64,000 nucleotides of DNA from Actinoplanes sp. DH11 (GCF_020873875.1 NZ_JAHWGU010000026.1:1-64000); one strand, 5' to 3'; shown: positions 34,810 to 44,014, counted from the first letter of the stretch. The notes: a model not told the origin generated them from the sequence alone. Made by a program: numbers and translations.

Positions 34810-35637
34810 ATGTACGCGATCACCGGAGTCACCGGCCACGTCGGCGGAGCTGCCGCCCGTGCCCTGCGCGCGGCGGGCCGGCCCGTCCGTACCGTCGCCC
34901 GCGACGCCGCGAAGGGTGACGTCGTCGCCGACCTTACCGACACCGCCGCCCTGTCGAAGGCGTTCGCCGGCTGCGACGGCGCGTTCGTCCTGCTGCCGAC
35001 CGTCCCGCCGTTCACCGACGCCGCACACCGGGAACTGGCCGACTCGATCGCGGCAGCGGTCCGGGACAGCGGCGTCCCGCATGTCGTGATGCTGTCGTCC
35101 TACGGCGCCGACCTGCCGGACGGCACCGGGCCGATCCGCTGGCTGCACCACTTGGAGAACGGCCTGCGCGCGACCGGCGCCGCGGTGACCGCGATCCGGT
35201 CGCCGCACTTCCAGGAGAAGGTGGAGACGGTCCTGGACGCGGCCACCGGCGCCGGCGTCTTCCCGGTCTTCGCCGACTCGGCCGACGAGCCGATCCCGAT
35301 GGTCGCCACCCGGGACATCGGCGCCGCCGTCGCGGACGCACTCAGCAGCCCCGCCGGCACCAGCGAGATCATCCATCTGGAGGCCCCGGAGTACACCGAG
35401 CGGCAGGTCGCCGAGGTCCTCGGTGAGCTGCTCGGCACGCCGCTGCGGGTGGTCACGGTGCCGCGCGCCGGCTGGCTCGCCGCGTTCACCGACGCCGGCC
35501 TGCCGCCCCTGCTGGCGGCCGAGCTCGTCGCGCTGCACGAGGCGGACGCGGACGGCCTGCTGCTGCCGCGCGGCGACCGGGCATACAGCTGCGGCACCGG
35601 CATCGAGGAGACGCTGCGCCAGATGGTACGGCCATGA
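34810..35637 (+). CDS. NAD(P)H-binding NmrA-like oxidoreductase
   Basis: NmrA-like protein of 275 residues. The Rossmann motif YAITGVTGHVGGAAARALRAAG opens the protein. VVMLSSYGADLPDGTG and IRSPHFQEK follow, as in the quinone/NADPH-sensing NmrA group. A strong AGGAGG ribosome-binding site six bases before the ATG at 34810 fixes the start. It is divergent from the AraC regulator. Confidence 0.87.
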   Translation: MYAITGVTGHVGGAAARALRAAGRPVRTVARDAAKGDVVADLTDTAALSKAFAGCDGAFVLLPTVPPFTDAAHRELADSIAAAVRDSGVPHVVMLSSYGADLPDGTGPIRWLHHLENGLRATGAAVTAIRSPHFQEKVETVLDAATGAGVFPVFADSADEPIPMVATRDIGAAVADALSSPAGTSEIIHLEAPEYTERQVAEVLGELLGTPLRVVTVPRAGWLAAFTDAGLPPLLAAELVALHEADADGLLLPRGDRAYSCGTGIEETLRQMVRP

Positions 35638-35737
35638 GTTGCCGGAGCGGCTGACCGGCTGACCGGCGTCCGGTACGTCATCCCCTCGTCACGCGGAGGT
35701 CGGGAGCCGGTCAGCTCGGTCCCCTAGAACGTCACCC

Positions 35738-37297
35738 ATGCAGATGAACTTGGATCGCCGCCGGTTGCTCGCCGGGGCGGGCATGGTCGCCGGGGCGGCC
35801 GCGCTCGGCCAGGTCCCGGCCGACACCGTGGCGGCGGCACCGGCGCTGCCCGGCCGCAAGTACCCGTTCACCCTCGGGGTGGCCTCCGGTGACCCCACAC
35901 CGAGCGGGGTGGTGCTCTGGACACGGCTGGCGCCGGAGCCGTTCGAACCGGACGGCGGCCTGCCGGCGACGGCCCTGCCGGTGCGCTGGCAGGTGGCCCG
36001 GGACGAGCGGTTCACCCGGGTGGTCCGGGAGGGTGTGGCGTGGGCGCTGCCGCAGCTGGGGCACAGCGTGCACGTCGAGGTGGAGGGGCTCGCGCCGGAC
36101 GGCGAGTGGTTCTACCGGTTCGCGTACCGTGATCAGCGCTCACCGATCGGCCGCACCCGGACCGCGCCCGCCCGGCGCTCCGCCGGCGGCGCCCTCGACC
36201 TCGCGGTCGTGTCCTGCCAGGCCTGGGACAACGGTTACTACCCCTCGTACGCGCACATCGCCCGCGACGACGTGGACCTGGTGCTGCACCTGGGCGACTA
36301 CGTCTACGAGACCGGCATCTCGGCGACCGGCGGCTACCGCAAGGTGGCGGTGCCGGAGACGGCCCGGCCGGCGCCGCAGACCCTCGACCAGTGGCGGATC
36401 CGGTACGCGCTCTACAAGTCCGACCCGGACCTGCAGGCCGCGCACGCCCGGGTGCCGTTCGCGGTGACCTGGGACGACCACGAGGTGGTCAACGACTACG
36501 CGGGCACGTCCAGTCAGTACCACGAGGGTGACATCGCGGCCCTGCGCGCCGCCGCCTACCAGGCCTGGTACGAGCACCAGCCGGTCCGCCGGCCGGCCCG
36601 CGCCGCGCGGATCTACCGCCGGCTGCACTGGGGGCGCCTGGTGCAGCTCGACATCGTGGACGGCCGGCAGTACCGCACGGTCCCGGCCTGCTCGTGGGGT
36701 GAGGGCGACGCCTGCGCCGGCCAGTACGCGCCGGAGGCGACGATGCTCGGTGCCGACCAGGAACAGTGGCTCTACCGGGGGCTGGCCGCGTCGGACGCCC
36801 GCTGGAACCTGCTCGGCAGCAACGTGATGGTGGCCCGCCTGGACCACGACGGCGACGCCGGTGAGCGGTTGTGGCACGACGCCTGGGACGGGTACCCGGC
36901 GGCCCGGAACCGGCTGACCCGGGCGTGGACCCGCAACCGGGTGTCGAACCCGGTGGTGCTGACCGGCGACTGGCACTCCACGTTCGTCAACGACATCCAC
37001 GCCGACTTCGACCGGCCGGGGTCGCCGGTGGTGGCGACCGAGTTCGTCGGCACCTCGATCTCGTCGAACGGGGACGGCACACCGTACGGCCCCTACTACG
37101 GCCCCATGATCAAGTACAACCCGCACATCCGGTTCTTCGACGGCGACCGGCGGGGGCACCAGCGGTTCCGGATCGACCGGGACACGCTGCGGATGGAGGC
37201 CCGGATGGTCACCACCGTGTCGCGCCGGGACGCACCGCAATACACCCACGCCGCGTTCACGGTGGAGAGCGGACGCCCGGGAGCTCAGTCCGCGTAA
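35738..37297 (+). CDS. phoD: PhoD-type alkaline phosphatase, Tat-exported
   Basis: Secreted phosphodiesterase/phosphatase of 519 residues. The Tat signal has the twin-arginine motif DRRRLLAG followed by a hydrophobic stretch and a probable cut near ADTVAAAPA. An N-terminal Ig-like domain (FTLGVASGDPTPSGVVLWTR) precedes the PhoD catalytic domain with LHLGDYVYE, WDDHEVVNDYAG, and GDWHSTFVNDIH. These residues bind iron and calcium in PhoD. TAGAAC seven bases before the ATG suggests a leaderless transcript. The 3' end overlaps the convergent DUF1707 gene by 13 bases. Confidence 0.93.
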   Translation: MQMNLDRRRLLAGAGMVAGAAALGQVPADTVAAAPALPGRKYPFTLGVASGDPTPSGVVLWTRLAPEPFEPDGGLPATALPVRWQVARDERFTRVVREGVAWALPQLGHSVHVEVEGLAPDGEWFYRFAYRDQRSPIGRTRTAPARRSAGGALDLAVVSCQAWDNGYYPSYAHIARDDVDLVLHLGDYVYETGISATGGYRKVAVPETARPAPQTLDQWRIRYALYKSDPDLQAAHARVPFAVTWDDHEVVNDYAGTSSQYHEGDIAALRAAAYQAWYEHQPVRRPARAARIYRRLHWGRLVQLDIVDGRQYRTVPACSWGEGDACAGQYAPEATMLGADQEQWLYRGLAASDARWNLLGSNVMVARLDHDGDAGERLWHDAWDGYPAARNRLTRAWTRNRVSNPVVLTGDWHSTFVNDIHADFDRPGSPVVATEFVGTSISSNGDGTPYGPYYGPMIKYNPHIRFFDGDRRGHQRFRIDRDTLRMEARMVTTVSRRDAPQYTHAAFTVESGRPGAQSA

Positions 37298-37752
37298 CTG
37301 TCCGAGGCCGCGACGAACAGCAGGAACGCCACCTGCGCGACCAGCCCGAGCACGCCGAGGACCAGGCCGGTGACGGCCATGGTCCGGCCCGGCATGCCGC
37401 GGCCGGCACCGCGCAGACCGAGGATGCCGGTCACGATCGCCGCGATCGCGGCCGGCGCCCCGAGTGGGACGCAGAACGACGCGGCGAGCGAGGTGATGCC
37501 GAGGATCAGGGAGACGGTCGGCAGCGGGCCGCCGGCCGCCTCCCGGCGCGGGATCACCATCGGTGCGGCGACCCGCGGCAGGTCGTGCACCACCCGGGAC
37601 AGCTCGCCCCAGGTGCGGGCCTCGTAGGCCGCGCGCGTGCGCTCCCCGAACTCGTCGATGGTCAGACGGCCCTCGGCGGTGGCGTGGTTGAGCCGGGCCA
37701 CGACGGCCTCACGGTCGGCGTCCGAAACCCGGACGTGCGGCGACGGATACAT
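37285..37752 (-). CDS. DUF1707 and DUF4190-like membrane protein
   Basis: Protein of 155 residues. The N-terminal 60 residues are a DUF1707 domain (RVSDADREAVVARLNHATAEGRL, then EFGERTRAAYEART). Two hydrophobic segments follow (TVSLILGITSLAASFCVPLG and the C-terminal VTGLVLGVLGLVAQVAFLLF), as in DUF4190 proteins. This combination is common in actinobacteria; it is an inner-membrane protein of unknown function. Its 3' end overlaps phoD on the other strand. Confidence 0.88.
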   Translation of the reverse strand: MYPSPHVRVSDADREAVVARLNHATAEGRLTIDEFGERTRAAYEARTWGELSRVVHDLPRVAAPMVIPRREAAGGPLPTVSLILGITSLAASFCVPLGAPAAIAAIVTGILGLRGAGRGMPGRTMAVTGLVLGVLGLVAQVAFLLFVAASDSYAD

Positions 37753-37761
37753 GACCGGAGA

Positions 37762-38181
37762 CTAACCGGGCCGGTCAAGCAGGTGAAGGGTCCGCTCGTC
37801 GGGTCCCTCGTAGAACTGCTCGATCACCCGATCGAAGACGGCCGGGTCGTCGGCCGCGCGGGCGAACAGCGTCATCGACGACCGTAACTTCAGGTCGTCG
37901 GGGTACCCGAGGATCTGCCCGGCGCTGCGGTCGCGGTGGGCGAGCAGCGCGGTGCAGCACTCCACCAGCCGCGGGCCCAGCACCGGGTGGGCCAGGTAGG
38001 CACGGGCCTCGGCGAGGTCCCGCACGGCGAACCGCACAGCGGTGGGGCTGGAGCCGAGGCCGGCGATCTGCGGGAAGACGAACCACATCCAGTGGCTCTG
38101 CTTGTCCCCCGCGACGATCTCGGCGAGGGCCCGCTCGTAGACGCCGTCCTGTGCCCGCACGAACCGGTCCAGATCACTCAC
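37762..38181 (-). CDS. DUF1810 family protein
   Basis: Small soluble protein of about 139 residues with the family landmarks SHWMWFVFPQ, a LAEARAYLAHPVLGPRL block and FYEGPDERTL. Function is unknown. The GTG at 38181 is preferred to a TTG three codons upstream because TACGTT at 38189-38194 lies seven bases before it, matching a leaderless promoter. Confidence 0.88.
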   Translation of the reverse strand: MSDLDRFVRAQDGVYERALAEIVAGDKQSHWMWFVFPQIAGLGSSPTAVRFAVRDLAEARAYLAHPVLGPRLVECCTALLAHRDRSAGQILGYPDDLKLRSSMTLFARAADDPAVFDRVIEQFYEGPDERTLHLLDRPG

Positions 38182-38199
38182 GCGGCCCAACGTAACAGC

Positions 38200-38349
38200 T
38201 CAGGCGAACCGGGCGACCCGGATGCCGGCGGTGCCCGGACCGGGGCGGCGGGCCGCGCCGAAGCCGCTGACCCCCTCCACGGCCACCTCGACGATGTCCG
38301 CGTCGGACAGCACCAGGGTCTCGCCGCCGGCCGGCATCCGCAGGATCAC
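38200..38349 (-). pseudogene. Small orphan reading frame or gene remnant
   Basis: An in-frame stretch with normal coding composition ends at the TGA 38200-38202. From a possible GTG at 38349 it encodes about 49 residues, including GGETLVLSDADIVEVAVEG and a C-terminal GTAGIRVARFA. The same frame stays open about 20 codons further up, to a stop inside the end of the neighbouring NmrA gene, but has no better start there. It could be a small real gene or the 3' remnant of a deleted one. I do not recognise it. Confidence 0.35.
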
Positions 38350-38416
38350 CTCACCGTCGGCGCGGACCTCTCCCCCGGTCGCCGACAGGCCGGCGGCGCC
38401 GCTGGTCAGTCCGCAT

Positions 38417-39238
38417 TTACTTCTTCAGCAGCTGCGCGACACCCGTCGCCGGACGGCCGGTCAGCTCGGCGACGTGCGTGGTCACCCGGGACATCTCACC
38501 GGCCGCGATCGCCAGGTAGGTGGAGACCCACGCGTCGAGCTGCCAGCGCGGCGCGTCGTAGACCGCCCGGGACGCGTACGCCTCCTCGATCGTCTCGTCG
38601 TGGTAGCGCACCCCGAGGATGCCGGCGATCTCGGCGAAGCAGAGCGCCTCCGGCCCGGTCAGCTCGTAGGCCTGCCCCGCGTGCGCCGCCGGGTCGCGCA
38701 GCACCGCCACCGCGGCGTCGGCGATGTCGTCCTGGGCGACCGCGGCCACCCGCCCGTCGCCGGCCGGGCCGCGGATCACCCCGTCCGCCCCGGCGAGGTG
38801 CGGCAGGAAGTCGGCGTAGAGGTTGTCCCGCAAGAAGACGGCGTCCAGGCCGCGCGCCAGGATGTGCTGCTCGGTGGCCCAGTGGTCGCGAGCCAGCGTG
38901 AACGTGGCGTCCGGCGCGGCACCGGCGAACGAGATGTAGACCAGGTGCGCCACACCGGCGGCGGCCGCGGCGTCGACGAACGTGCGGTGCTGCTCCACCC
39001 GGTCCGGTGTCTCCGACGCCGACACCATCAGCACGGTCCGCACGCCGTCCAGGGCGTCGCGCACGGCGGGCCCGTCACCGAAGGGCGCGGCCACCGCGGT
39101 GGCACCGGCCAGGTGCGGCGCCCGCGACACGTCGCGCACGAGCAGTCTCAGGGGTACGCCCGACGCGGACAACCGGCGGGCCACACGCCCGCCGAGCTGT
39201 CCGGTCGCGCCGGTCACGGCGATGGGTTCGGTGCTCAT
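38417..39238 (-). CDS. NmrA-family NAD(P)-binding protein
   Basis: NmrA-like protein of 273 residues, starting IAVTGATGQLGGRVARRLSASG, with RVEQHRTFVDAAAAAGVAHLV and LRDNLYADFLPHLAG as later landmarks. It resembles quinone oxidoreductase-like QorB/YtfG proteins. AGGA upstream of the ATG serves as ribosome-binding site. It is a paralogue of the protein at 34810 but clearly distinct in sequence. Confidence 0.87.
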   Translation of the reverse strand: MSTEPIAVTGATGQLGGRVARRLSASGVPLRLLVRDVSRAPHLAGATAVAAPFGDGPAVRDALDGVRTVLMVSASETPDRVEQHRTFVDAAAAAGVAHLVYISFAGAAPDATFTLARDHWATEQHILARGLDAVFLRDNLYADFLPHLAGADGVIRGPAGDGRVAAVAQDDIADAAVAVLRDPAAHAGQAYELTGPEALCFAEIAGILGVRYHDETIEEAYASRAVYDAPRWQLDAWVSTYLAIAAGEMSRVTTHVAELTGRPATGVAQLLKK

Positions 39239-39246
39239 GGGCCCAT

Positions 39247-39281
39247 CCTGCCGGGGCGGAAGGGTGGTCCGCCCCGGCAGG
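39247..39281 (-). terminator. Hairpin terminator of the M36 protease gene
   Basis: The 14-base arms at 39247-39260 (CCTGCCGGGGCGGA) and 39268-39281 pair perfectly across a 7-base loop. The hairpin starts 12 bases after the protease stop on the minus strand. No T-run follows, as is common in actinomycetes. Confidence 0.8.
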
Positions 39282-39292
39282 TGGGGAAATCA

Positions 39293-42217
39293 CTACCGCG
39301 CGTACGCCTGGAACTCGGCGATCCGCACGTTGAGCGCCTGCGGGCTGGCCGTCGCGCAGTCGGTCGCGGCCCGCGGGTCGGCGTCCTGCTCGCCGGCGTA
39401 CTCCGGGGTGCCGGTGCACTGGTTGGTCACGGCCTCGATCCGCAGGTGGGTCGCGGTCGTGTCCGGGATGTCGAACTCCCGGACGGTCAACTGGGGCCCC
39501 CGCGGCCGCGGGTTGCCGGCCGGGAACGCGTCGCGCTTGCTGACGTAGACGGTCCGGAAGTCCGTCGCGTCCGCACAGTCGGCGGTGGCCGACGCGGTGC
39601 AGGCGAGGACCTTGAACTGCTTCAGCGCCGAGAACCGGCTCTGGCCACCGGCGTCCGCGTTGCCCTCGATCGCCGGACGCAGCATCGCGCTGACCTGCAC
39701 CCGCTTGACGCGCTGCCGGTCGCCGGCCAGGTCGACGGTGACGCCCTTGCCGGCGATCGGGGCGTTCAGCGACGCCCAGTTCGTCGACTCGTCGTCGTCG
39801 ATGATCGCGGTCAGGTTGACGCCGTCACCGGTCGCCGTGGCCCCGCTGGTGCCGGACGCCAGGTTGCGCGGCATCTTGACGTACAGCGTCCGGTCGCGCC
39901 CGGCCCGCAGGTCGGTCGCCGAGACACGGGCCTCGCCGTGACCGGGCGCCTGGGCGATGAACGTGTACCGCCCGCCGACCAGGTCTACCTCGTCGGTCAG
40001 CGGCGTCGCCGGGTCGGTGTCGGCGACCGGGACCGCCCGGGCCTGGAAGTCACCGACGAACAGCTTCGCCCCGGCCACGACCTTGCCGTTCTCGTCGATC
40101 GGCCGGAACTTGACGGTCGCTTCGCCGGCGTACGGCGAGGTGAAGCCGGGCCGCGGGTTGACGTCACCGGCGCCGTTGCTCAGCGCCGCCTCACCGAGGC
40201 CACGCTTGGCGAACGCGCCCCAGATCAGGTCCTGGTTGGCCCCGCCGAAGCGGATCTGGTCGGCGGCGATCAGCGCGTCCCGGGCGTCGACCTGGCTGTT
40301 GGCCGAGTTCGCCAGCAGCAGGAACGAGTCGAACACCAACTGGATCCAGCGGCGGTTGCCGGGGCACTTGGTGACCGCGACCTTGCCGTTGGCGCAGGCC
40401 TTCTGCAGGGCCGCGCTGCCGGTGCCGTACCGCTTCATGAGGGCCGACCGGACGTCGAAGTTGGCCGCGCTCCACACCTCGCCGGAGGCGTGCACCTGCA
40501 GGCCGACGAAGTCGTAGTCGACGTGGCTGTAGTTGAGCGGGCTGCGGCTCATGTTGAAGTTACGGATGCCCGCGCCGTCGTCCCCGGTCACGTACTCACC
40601 GATGGTGTAGGCGCCGGTGCCCTTCGGCATGTAGCCGTGCTCGTACAGGTACTCGATGGAGAGCAGGTCGGACCAGCTCTCACTCATGCCCTGCGGCGAG
40701 CTGAGACCGGCGTTCGGACCGGCGATCATGCGGTTCGTGATGGCGTGCGTGTACTCGTGGGCGATCACCGACATGTCGTAGTCGCCGTCCACGCAGGGTC
40801 CGTAGAAGGTGCCGGCGATCGGCTGCCACAGGTACATGTTGGTGATCGGCGCCTGGCCGTCCGGCGGGGTGATCTGGTTGGCGTTGTTGCGCGCCGCGAA
40901 GTCCGGCGGCCCGCCGCTGATCCCACCGGCCTGCGCGTTGCCCTGCTCGTAGTCGTTGCCCAGCCCGGCGCCGGTGAAGTTCTCGGCCTGCATGTTCCAG
41001 GTCTCCTCGGTGAAGCCGAGGTGGTACGACCAGTCGTGCATCCGGTTGTGCATGGCGAACAGGTTGGCCCGGGCCGCGTCGATGTCGTTGCGGGCCGGCG
41101 TCTCGAAGACCGTCGGCGCGCACCGCTCCTCGTACCACTGGTTGGTCCAGGGGTACCGGTAGTCGCGGTTCGGCCGCGGGGTGGCGGTCTCGGTGCCGAC
41201 CGAGAACGCGTCGTTGGAGTTCCAGTTCTGCACCGCGATCGCGTTGTTGCCGCGGGTGGTGAACGTGGGCAGGTCGGTGGCCGGGTCGACGTCCCAGGCC
41301 AGCGGCGACGCCGGGTTGCCGACGACCTCGTCGCAACGGCGCGCGGGCTGCTGGCACCAGGTGCGGCGGGTGTCCGCCGAGGAGTAGTTGGTGCGCGGCG
41401 AGTTCGGGAAGACGTCCCACTCCGGGTTGTCGTCGCTGTGCTCGTCGACGATGCTCTCGCTGACCAGGACCCCGCCGTCGCGGGCGTCCACCCAGGTGGT
41501 GAACGCGGCCGGTTCGGCACCGGTCAGATTCTCACCGAGAGTGACCTGGTAGGCGGCCCGGGCGCCCTGCTCGGGCGTGGGCACCGCGACCAGCTGGGTG
41601 CCGAGCACGGTGGGGCTGTCCAGGCCGGCGTCGGTCGCGGCGATCCGCTCGGCGTCCGCCTTGGTCAGCGTGGCCGGTGCGGGCGCGGCGGCGTCGCGGG
41701 ACAGCGAGGAGCTGACGTGCCACACCTTGCCGTCGCGCAGGCCGACCGAGAGCAGGCCGTCACGGCCGGCGATCAGGTCGCCGAAGCGCTGGCGGAGCAC
41801 CACGACGGCGCCCTCGCCGAGCGGTGCCGTGGTGAGCACCTCCAGCGCGTCCGCGCCGCGCTCGGTCAGGCCGAGGACGTCGAGGTTCGCCGCCACGTAC
41901 GCCCGGGCGGCGGCGACCGGCTCGGCCGGCAGCCCGGCCGCGAGCGGCTGCGCGGTGGCGGTCAGGGCGGCCGGGGTGCCGAGCGAGTTCCAGCGGGCCA
42001 GCGCGTCCACGTCGGCCGCGCCCTGGCGCTGCTGCGCCGTCGGCGCGAGCCGGCCGCGGCGGTTGTCCCTCGTCTGTTCATGGTCATGATCGTGGACCTG
42101 CTCGGACCGGGCTGGCCCGGCTGGCGCCGCGCTGCTGGCGGACCCTGGAGCGAGAATCAGCACAGCCGCGACGAGCGCTGTGGTGGATGCCGCCGACGCA
42201 CGGGATGGTGTGCGCAC
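39293..42217 (-). CDS. Secreted M36 (fungalysin) metalloprotease
   Basis: Secreted zinc protease of 974 residues. An N-terminal signal (TTALVAAVLILAPGSASSAAPA) is followed by an FTP-type propeptide to about residue 270 and then the M36 catalytic domain. The zinc site is HEYTH near residue 486, with the third ligand in GMSESWSD. The C-terminal region (about 700-974) holds a carbohydrate-binding-like and a discoidin-like stretch (IDDDESTNWASLNAPIAG). The GTG start at 42217 has an AGGAGG site immediately upstream. A hairpin follows the stop. It probably degrades extracellular protein. Confidence 0.92.
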   Translation of the reverse strand: MRTPSRASAASTTALVAAVLILAPGSASSAAPAGPARSEQVHDHDHEQTRDNRRGRLAPTAQQRQGAADVDALARWNSLGTPAALTATAQPLAAGLPAEPVAAARAYVAANLDVLGLTERGADALEVLTTAPLGEGAVVVLRQRFGDLIAGRDGLLSVGLRDGKVWHVSSSLSRDAAAPAPATLTKADAERIAATDAGLDSPTVLGTQLVAVPTPEQGARAAYQVTLGENLTGAEPAAFTTWVDARDGGVLVSESIVDEHSDDNPEWDVFPNSPRTNYSSADTRRTWCQQPARRCDEVVGNPASPLAWDVDPATDLPTFTTRGNNAIAVQNWNSNDAFSVGTETATPRPNRDYRYPWTNQWYEERCAPTVFETPARNDIDAARANLFAMHNRMHDWSYHLGFTEETWNMQAENFTGAGLGNDYEQGNAQAGGISGGPPDFAARNNANQITPPDGQAPITNMYLWQPIAGTFYGPCVDGDYDMSVIAHEYTHAITNRMIAGPNAGLSSPQGMSESWSDLLSIEYLYEHGYMPKGTGAYTIGEYVTGDDGAGIRNFNMSRSPLNYSHVDYDFVGLQVHASGEVWSAANFDVRSALMKRYGTGSAALQKACANGKVAVTKCPGNRRWIQLVFDSFLLLANSANSQVDARDALIAADQIRFGGANQDLIWGAFAKRGLGEAALSNGAGDVNPRPGFTSPYAGEATVKFRPIDENGKVVAGAKLFVGDFQARAVPVADTDPATPLTDEVDLVGGRYTFIAQAPGHGEARVSATDLRAGRDRTLYVKMPRNLASGTSGATATGDGVNLTAIIDDDESTNWASLNAPIAGKGVTVDLAGDRQRVKRVQVSAMLRPAIEGNADAGGQSRFSALKQFKVLACTASATADCADATDFRTVYVSKRDAFPAGNPRPRGPQLTVREFDIPDTTATHLRIEAVTNQCTGTPEYAGEQDADPRAATDCATASPQALNVRIAEFQAYAR

Positions 42218-42297
42218 GGTACCTCCTCTGTGGACGGCCTTTTTACCGACCACTGCATCCGACAGCAGGGCACGATAGATGTCAATCGATCGCGGGG

Positions 42298-43227
42298 TCA
42301 GCAGGCGAGATCGAGACGTGTCCGTTGCTCCGCGGTCAGCCGGACGCCCCGGGCGCCCAGCGCCTCGGTGATCTGCGCGGCCGTGGTGACCCCGACGATC
42401 GGCGCGACGGCCGCCTTGCCGCCGGCGATCCAGGAGAGGACGACCTGGTTGCGGGTCGCGCCGGTCTCCGCCGCCACCGCGTCGAGCGCGGCGAGCCGGC
42501 GTACGGTGCCGGGGTGGTCGTACGCGTCCGGCAGCGGCCGGTCCGCACGGGTGTAACCGCCGTCGAGCAGCGTGTTGTACGCCCAGAGCCACATGCCGTC
42601 CGTCGACGCCAGGTAGTCGAAGGTCTCCGGCGTGGCGTGCACGTGCGCGCTCTGCGGCAGCGGGAACCCCGGCAGCGGCTGCAGGTAGGACCAGCGCAAC
42701 TGGATCGCGCTGTACCCCGCCAGGCCACGGCTGCGGGCGATCTCCCGGGCCCGGTCCACGCGCCACGTCGGATGGTTCGAAACGCCGAGCCGCACCACCC
42801 TGCCGTCCGCGACGAAACCGCCGAGCGTCTCGACCGTCTCCGCCAGCGGCACCGACCGGTCCTCGATGTGCGCCCAGTAGAGCTCGACCCGCTCCGTCCG
42901 CAGCCGATCCAGGCTGCCGCCCAGGGCTTTCGTGAGCGCCGGTCCGGACAGCCCGTCGGCGTTGTCCGGGAAACCCTCGGCGCCGCCCTTGGTGCTGATC
43001 CGCACCCGCTCGCGGGCGCCCGGACGCTGATCCAGCCATCGACCGATCACGGTCTCGCTCTGCCCGCCCCGGCCGCTCGGGTCCATCCAGAACGCGTAGT
43101 TGTCCGCCGTGTCGATCCACTCCCCGCCCAGGTCGAGGTAGTGGTCCAGCAGGTCGAAGGATTGCGCGTGGTCGATGCGGGTGCCGAACGCGAGCGCGCC
43201 GAGAACAATGGTGATATCGGTTGCCAT
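42298..43227 (-). CDS. Aldo/keto reductase
   Basis: Aldo/keto reductase of 309 residues. The catalytic Asp and Tyr lie in EWIDTADNYAFW, the Lys in VRISTKGG, and the His in ELYWAHIEDRS; a C-terminal NADPH-binding stretch (VAPIVGVTTAAQITEAL) follows. It is divergent from the MerR gene, and its promoter contains a MerR-type 19-base spacer with the -10 box so close to the ATG that the message is probably leaderless. This pairing suggests induction by the compound the MerR protein senses. Confidence 0.9.
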   Translation of the reverse strand: MATDITIVLGALAFGTRIDHAQSFDLLDHYLDLGGEWIDTADNYAFWMDPSGRGGQSETVIGRWLDQRPGARERVRISTKGGAEGFPDNADGLSGPALTKALGGSLDRLRTERVELYWAHIEDRSVPLAETVETLGGFVADGRVVRLGVSNHPTWRVDRAREIARSRGLAGYSAIQLRWSYLQPLPGFPLPQSAHVHATPETFDYLASTDGMWLWAYNTLLDGGYTRADRPLPDAYDHPGTVRRLAALDAVAAETGATRNQVVLSWIAGGKAAVAPIVGVTTAAQITEALGARGVRLTAEQRTRLDLAC

Positions 43228-43234
43228 GCCCGTT

Positions 43235-43265
43235 ACCCTGTCGGCTGGAGCGCGCTCCAGGTCAA
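43235..43265 (-). promoter_or_regulatory. MerR-type promoter of the aldo/keto reductase gene
   Basis: On the minus strand TTGACC (43260-43265) and CAGGGT (43235-43240) are separated by 19 bases, the overlong spacer of MerR-activated promoters. The spacer region is occupied by the perfect palindrome CTGGAGCGCGCTCCAG (43245-43260), the expected MerR operator. Confidence 0.85.
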
Positions 43266-43268
43266 TAC

Positions 43269-43646
43269 ATGGGGGTAACGAAAGTGCCGTACACGCCGGG
43301 CGAGGCAGCCGGTCGGATCGGGGTCAGCATCGACACGATCCGCTACTACGAGAAGATCGGCCTGATGGACGGGGTCCAGCGCGACTCCGTCGGCCGCCGG
43401 GTCTTCTCCGACCACGACCTGTCCCGGCTCGGGCTGCTGCGCTGCCTGCGCGACTCCGGCATGCCGATCGCGCGGCTGCGGCGCTTCGCCGAGCTGCTCC
43501 AAGGTGGCGACGACACGGCGGGGCAGCGCACCGCGCTGCTCGAGGAGCACGACCGCGAAATCGACGAGAAGGTCGCGCAACTGCGACTCGAGCAGCAGAG
43601 GGTACGGGAGAAAATCGCGTGGTACCGGTCGGTAGCGGAACACTGA
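43269..43646 (+). CDS. MerR-family transcriptional regulator
   Basis: MerR regulator of 125 residues. The winged helix (PGEAAGRIGVSIDTIRYYEKIGLM) is followed by the second conserved block RVFSDHDLSRLGLLRCLRDSGMP and a dimerisation coiled coil (EEHDREIDEKVAQLRLEQQ). There are no metal-binding cysteines at the C-terminus, so it belongs to the group that controls aldo/keto reductases rather than to metal sensors. A GTG at 43284 with GGGGGT upstream is an alternative start. It overlaps the next gene by 28 bases. Confidence 0.9.
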   Translation: MGVTKVPYTPGEAAGRIGVSIDTIRYYEKIGLMDGVQRDSVGRRVFSDHDLSRLGLLRCLRDSGMPIARLRRFAELLQGGDDTAGQRTALLEEHDREIDEKVAQLRLEQQRVREKIAWYRSVAEH

Positions 43647-43978
43647 CGTACGTCAAGAGCATCACGTTCGACTGCGTGGACGCCCTGGTCGTGGCCCGGT
43701 TCTGGGCAGCCGTGCTCGGCGGCGAACTGGACCAGGAGGCGACAAGCGACAAGGCGTACGTGCGGGCGCCCGGCTGGGGTGGACCTGACCTGTGGTTCCA
43801 GAAGGTGCCGGAACCACAGGTGGCCAAGAACCGGATGCACTTCGACCTGCGCGCCCCGGGCGGCGACGTGCCCGCCGAGGTGGCCCGGCTCAGCGCACTC
43901 GGCGCCACCGTGGTGACACCGGGCGAGCTGACCGTGATGGCCGACCCCGAGGGCAACGTCTTCTGCGTCGAGTCCTGA
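43619..43978 (+). CDS. VOC/glyoxalase-like protein
   Basis: VOC-superfamily protein of about 119 residues, of the glyoxalase-like-domain type. One beta-alpha-beta-beta-beta unit is SITFDCVDALVVARFWAAVLGG and the other includes NRMHFDLRAPGGDVPAEV and VMADPEGNVFCVES. The GTG at 43619 lies inside the MerR gene with GGGAG eight bases upstream, which suggests translational coupling to MerR. Substrate unknown. Confidence 0.82.
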   Translation: MVPVGSGTLTYVKSITFDCVDALVVARFWAAVLGGELDQEATSDKAYVRAPGWGGPDLWFQKVPEPQVAKNRMHFDLRAPGGDVPAEVARLSALGATVVTPGELTVMADPEGNVFCVES

Positions 43979-44014
43979 CCCACGGGGCGGCCGGGGCCCG
44001 GATAAGGTCCGATC

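Noticed and set aside
38222..42556. Very long open frame on the plus strand opposite the M36 protease, NmrA gene and aldo/keto reductase
   Set aside because: It is antisense to three well-supported genes, has no recognisable domain and is rich in Arg, Gly and His, as expected of a shadow frame in high-GC DNA.
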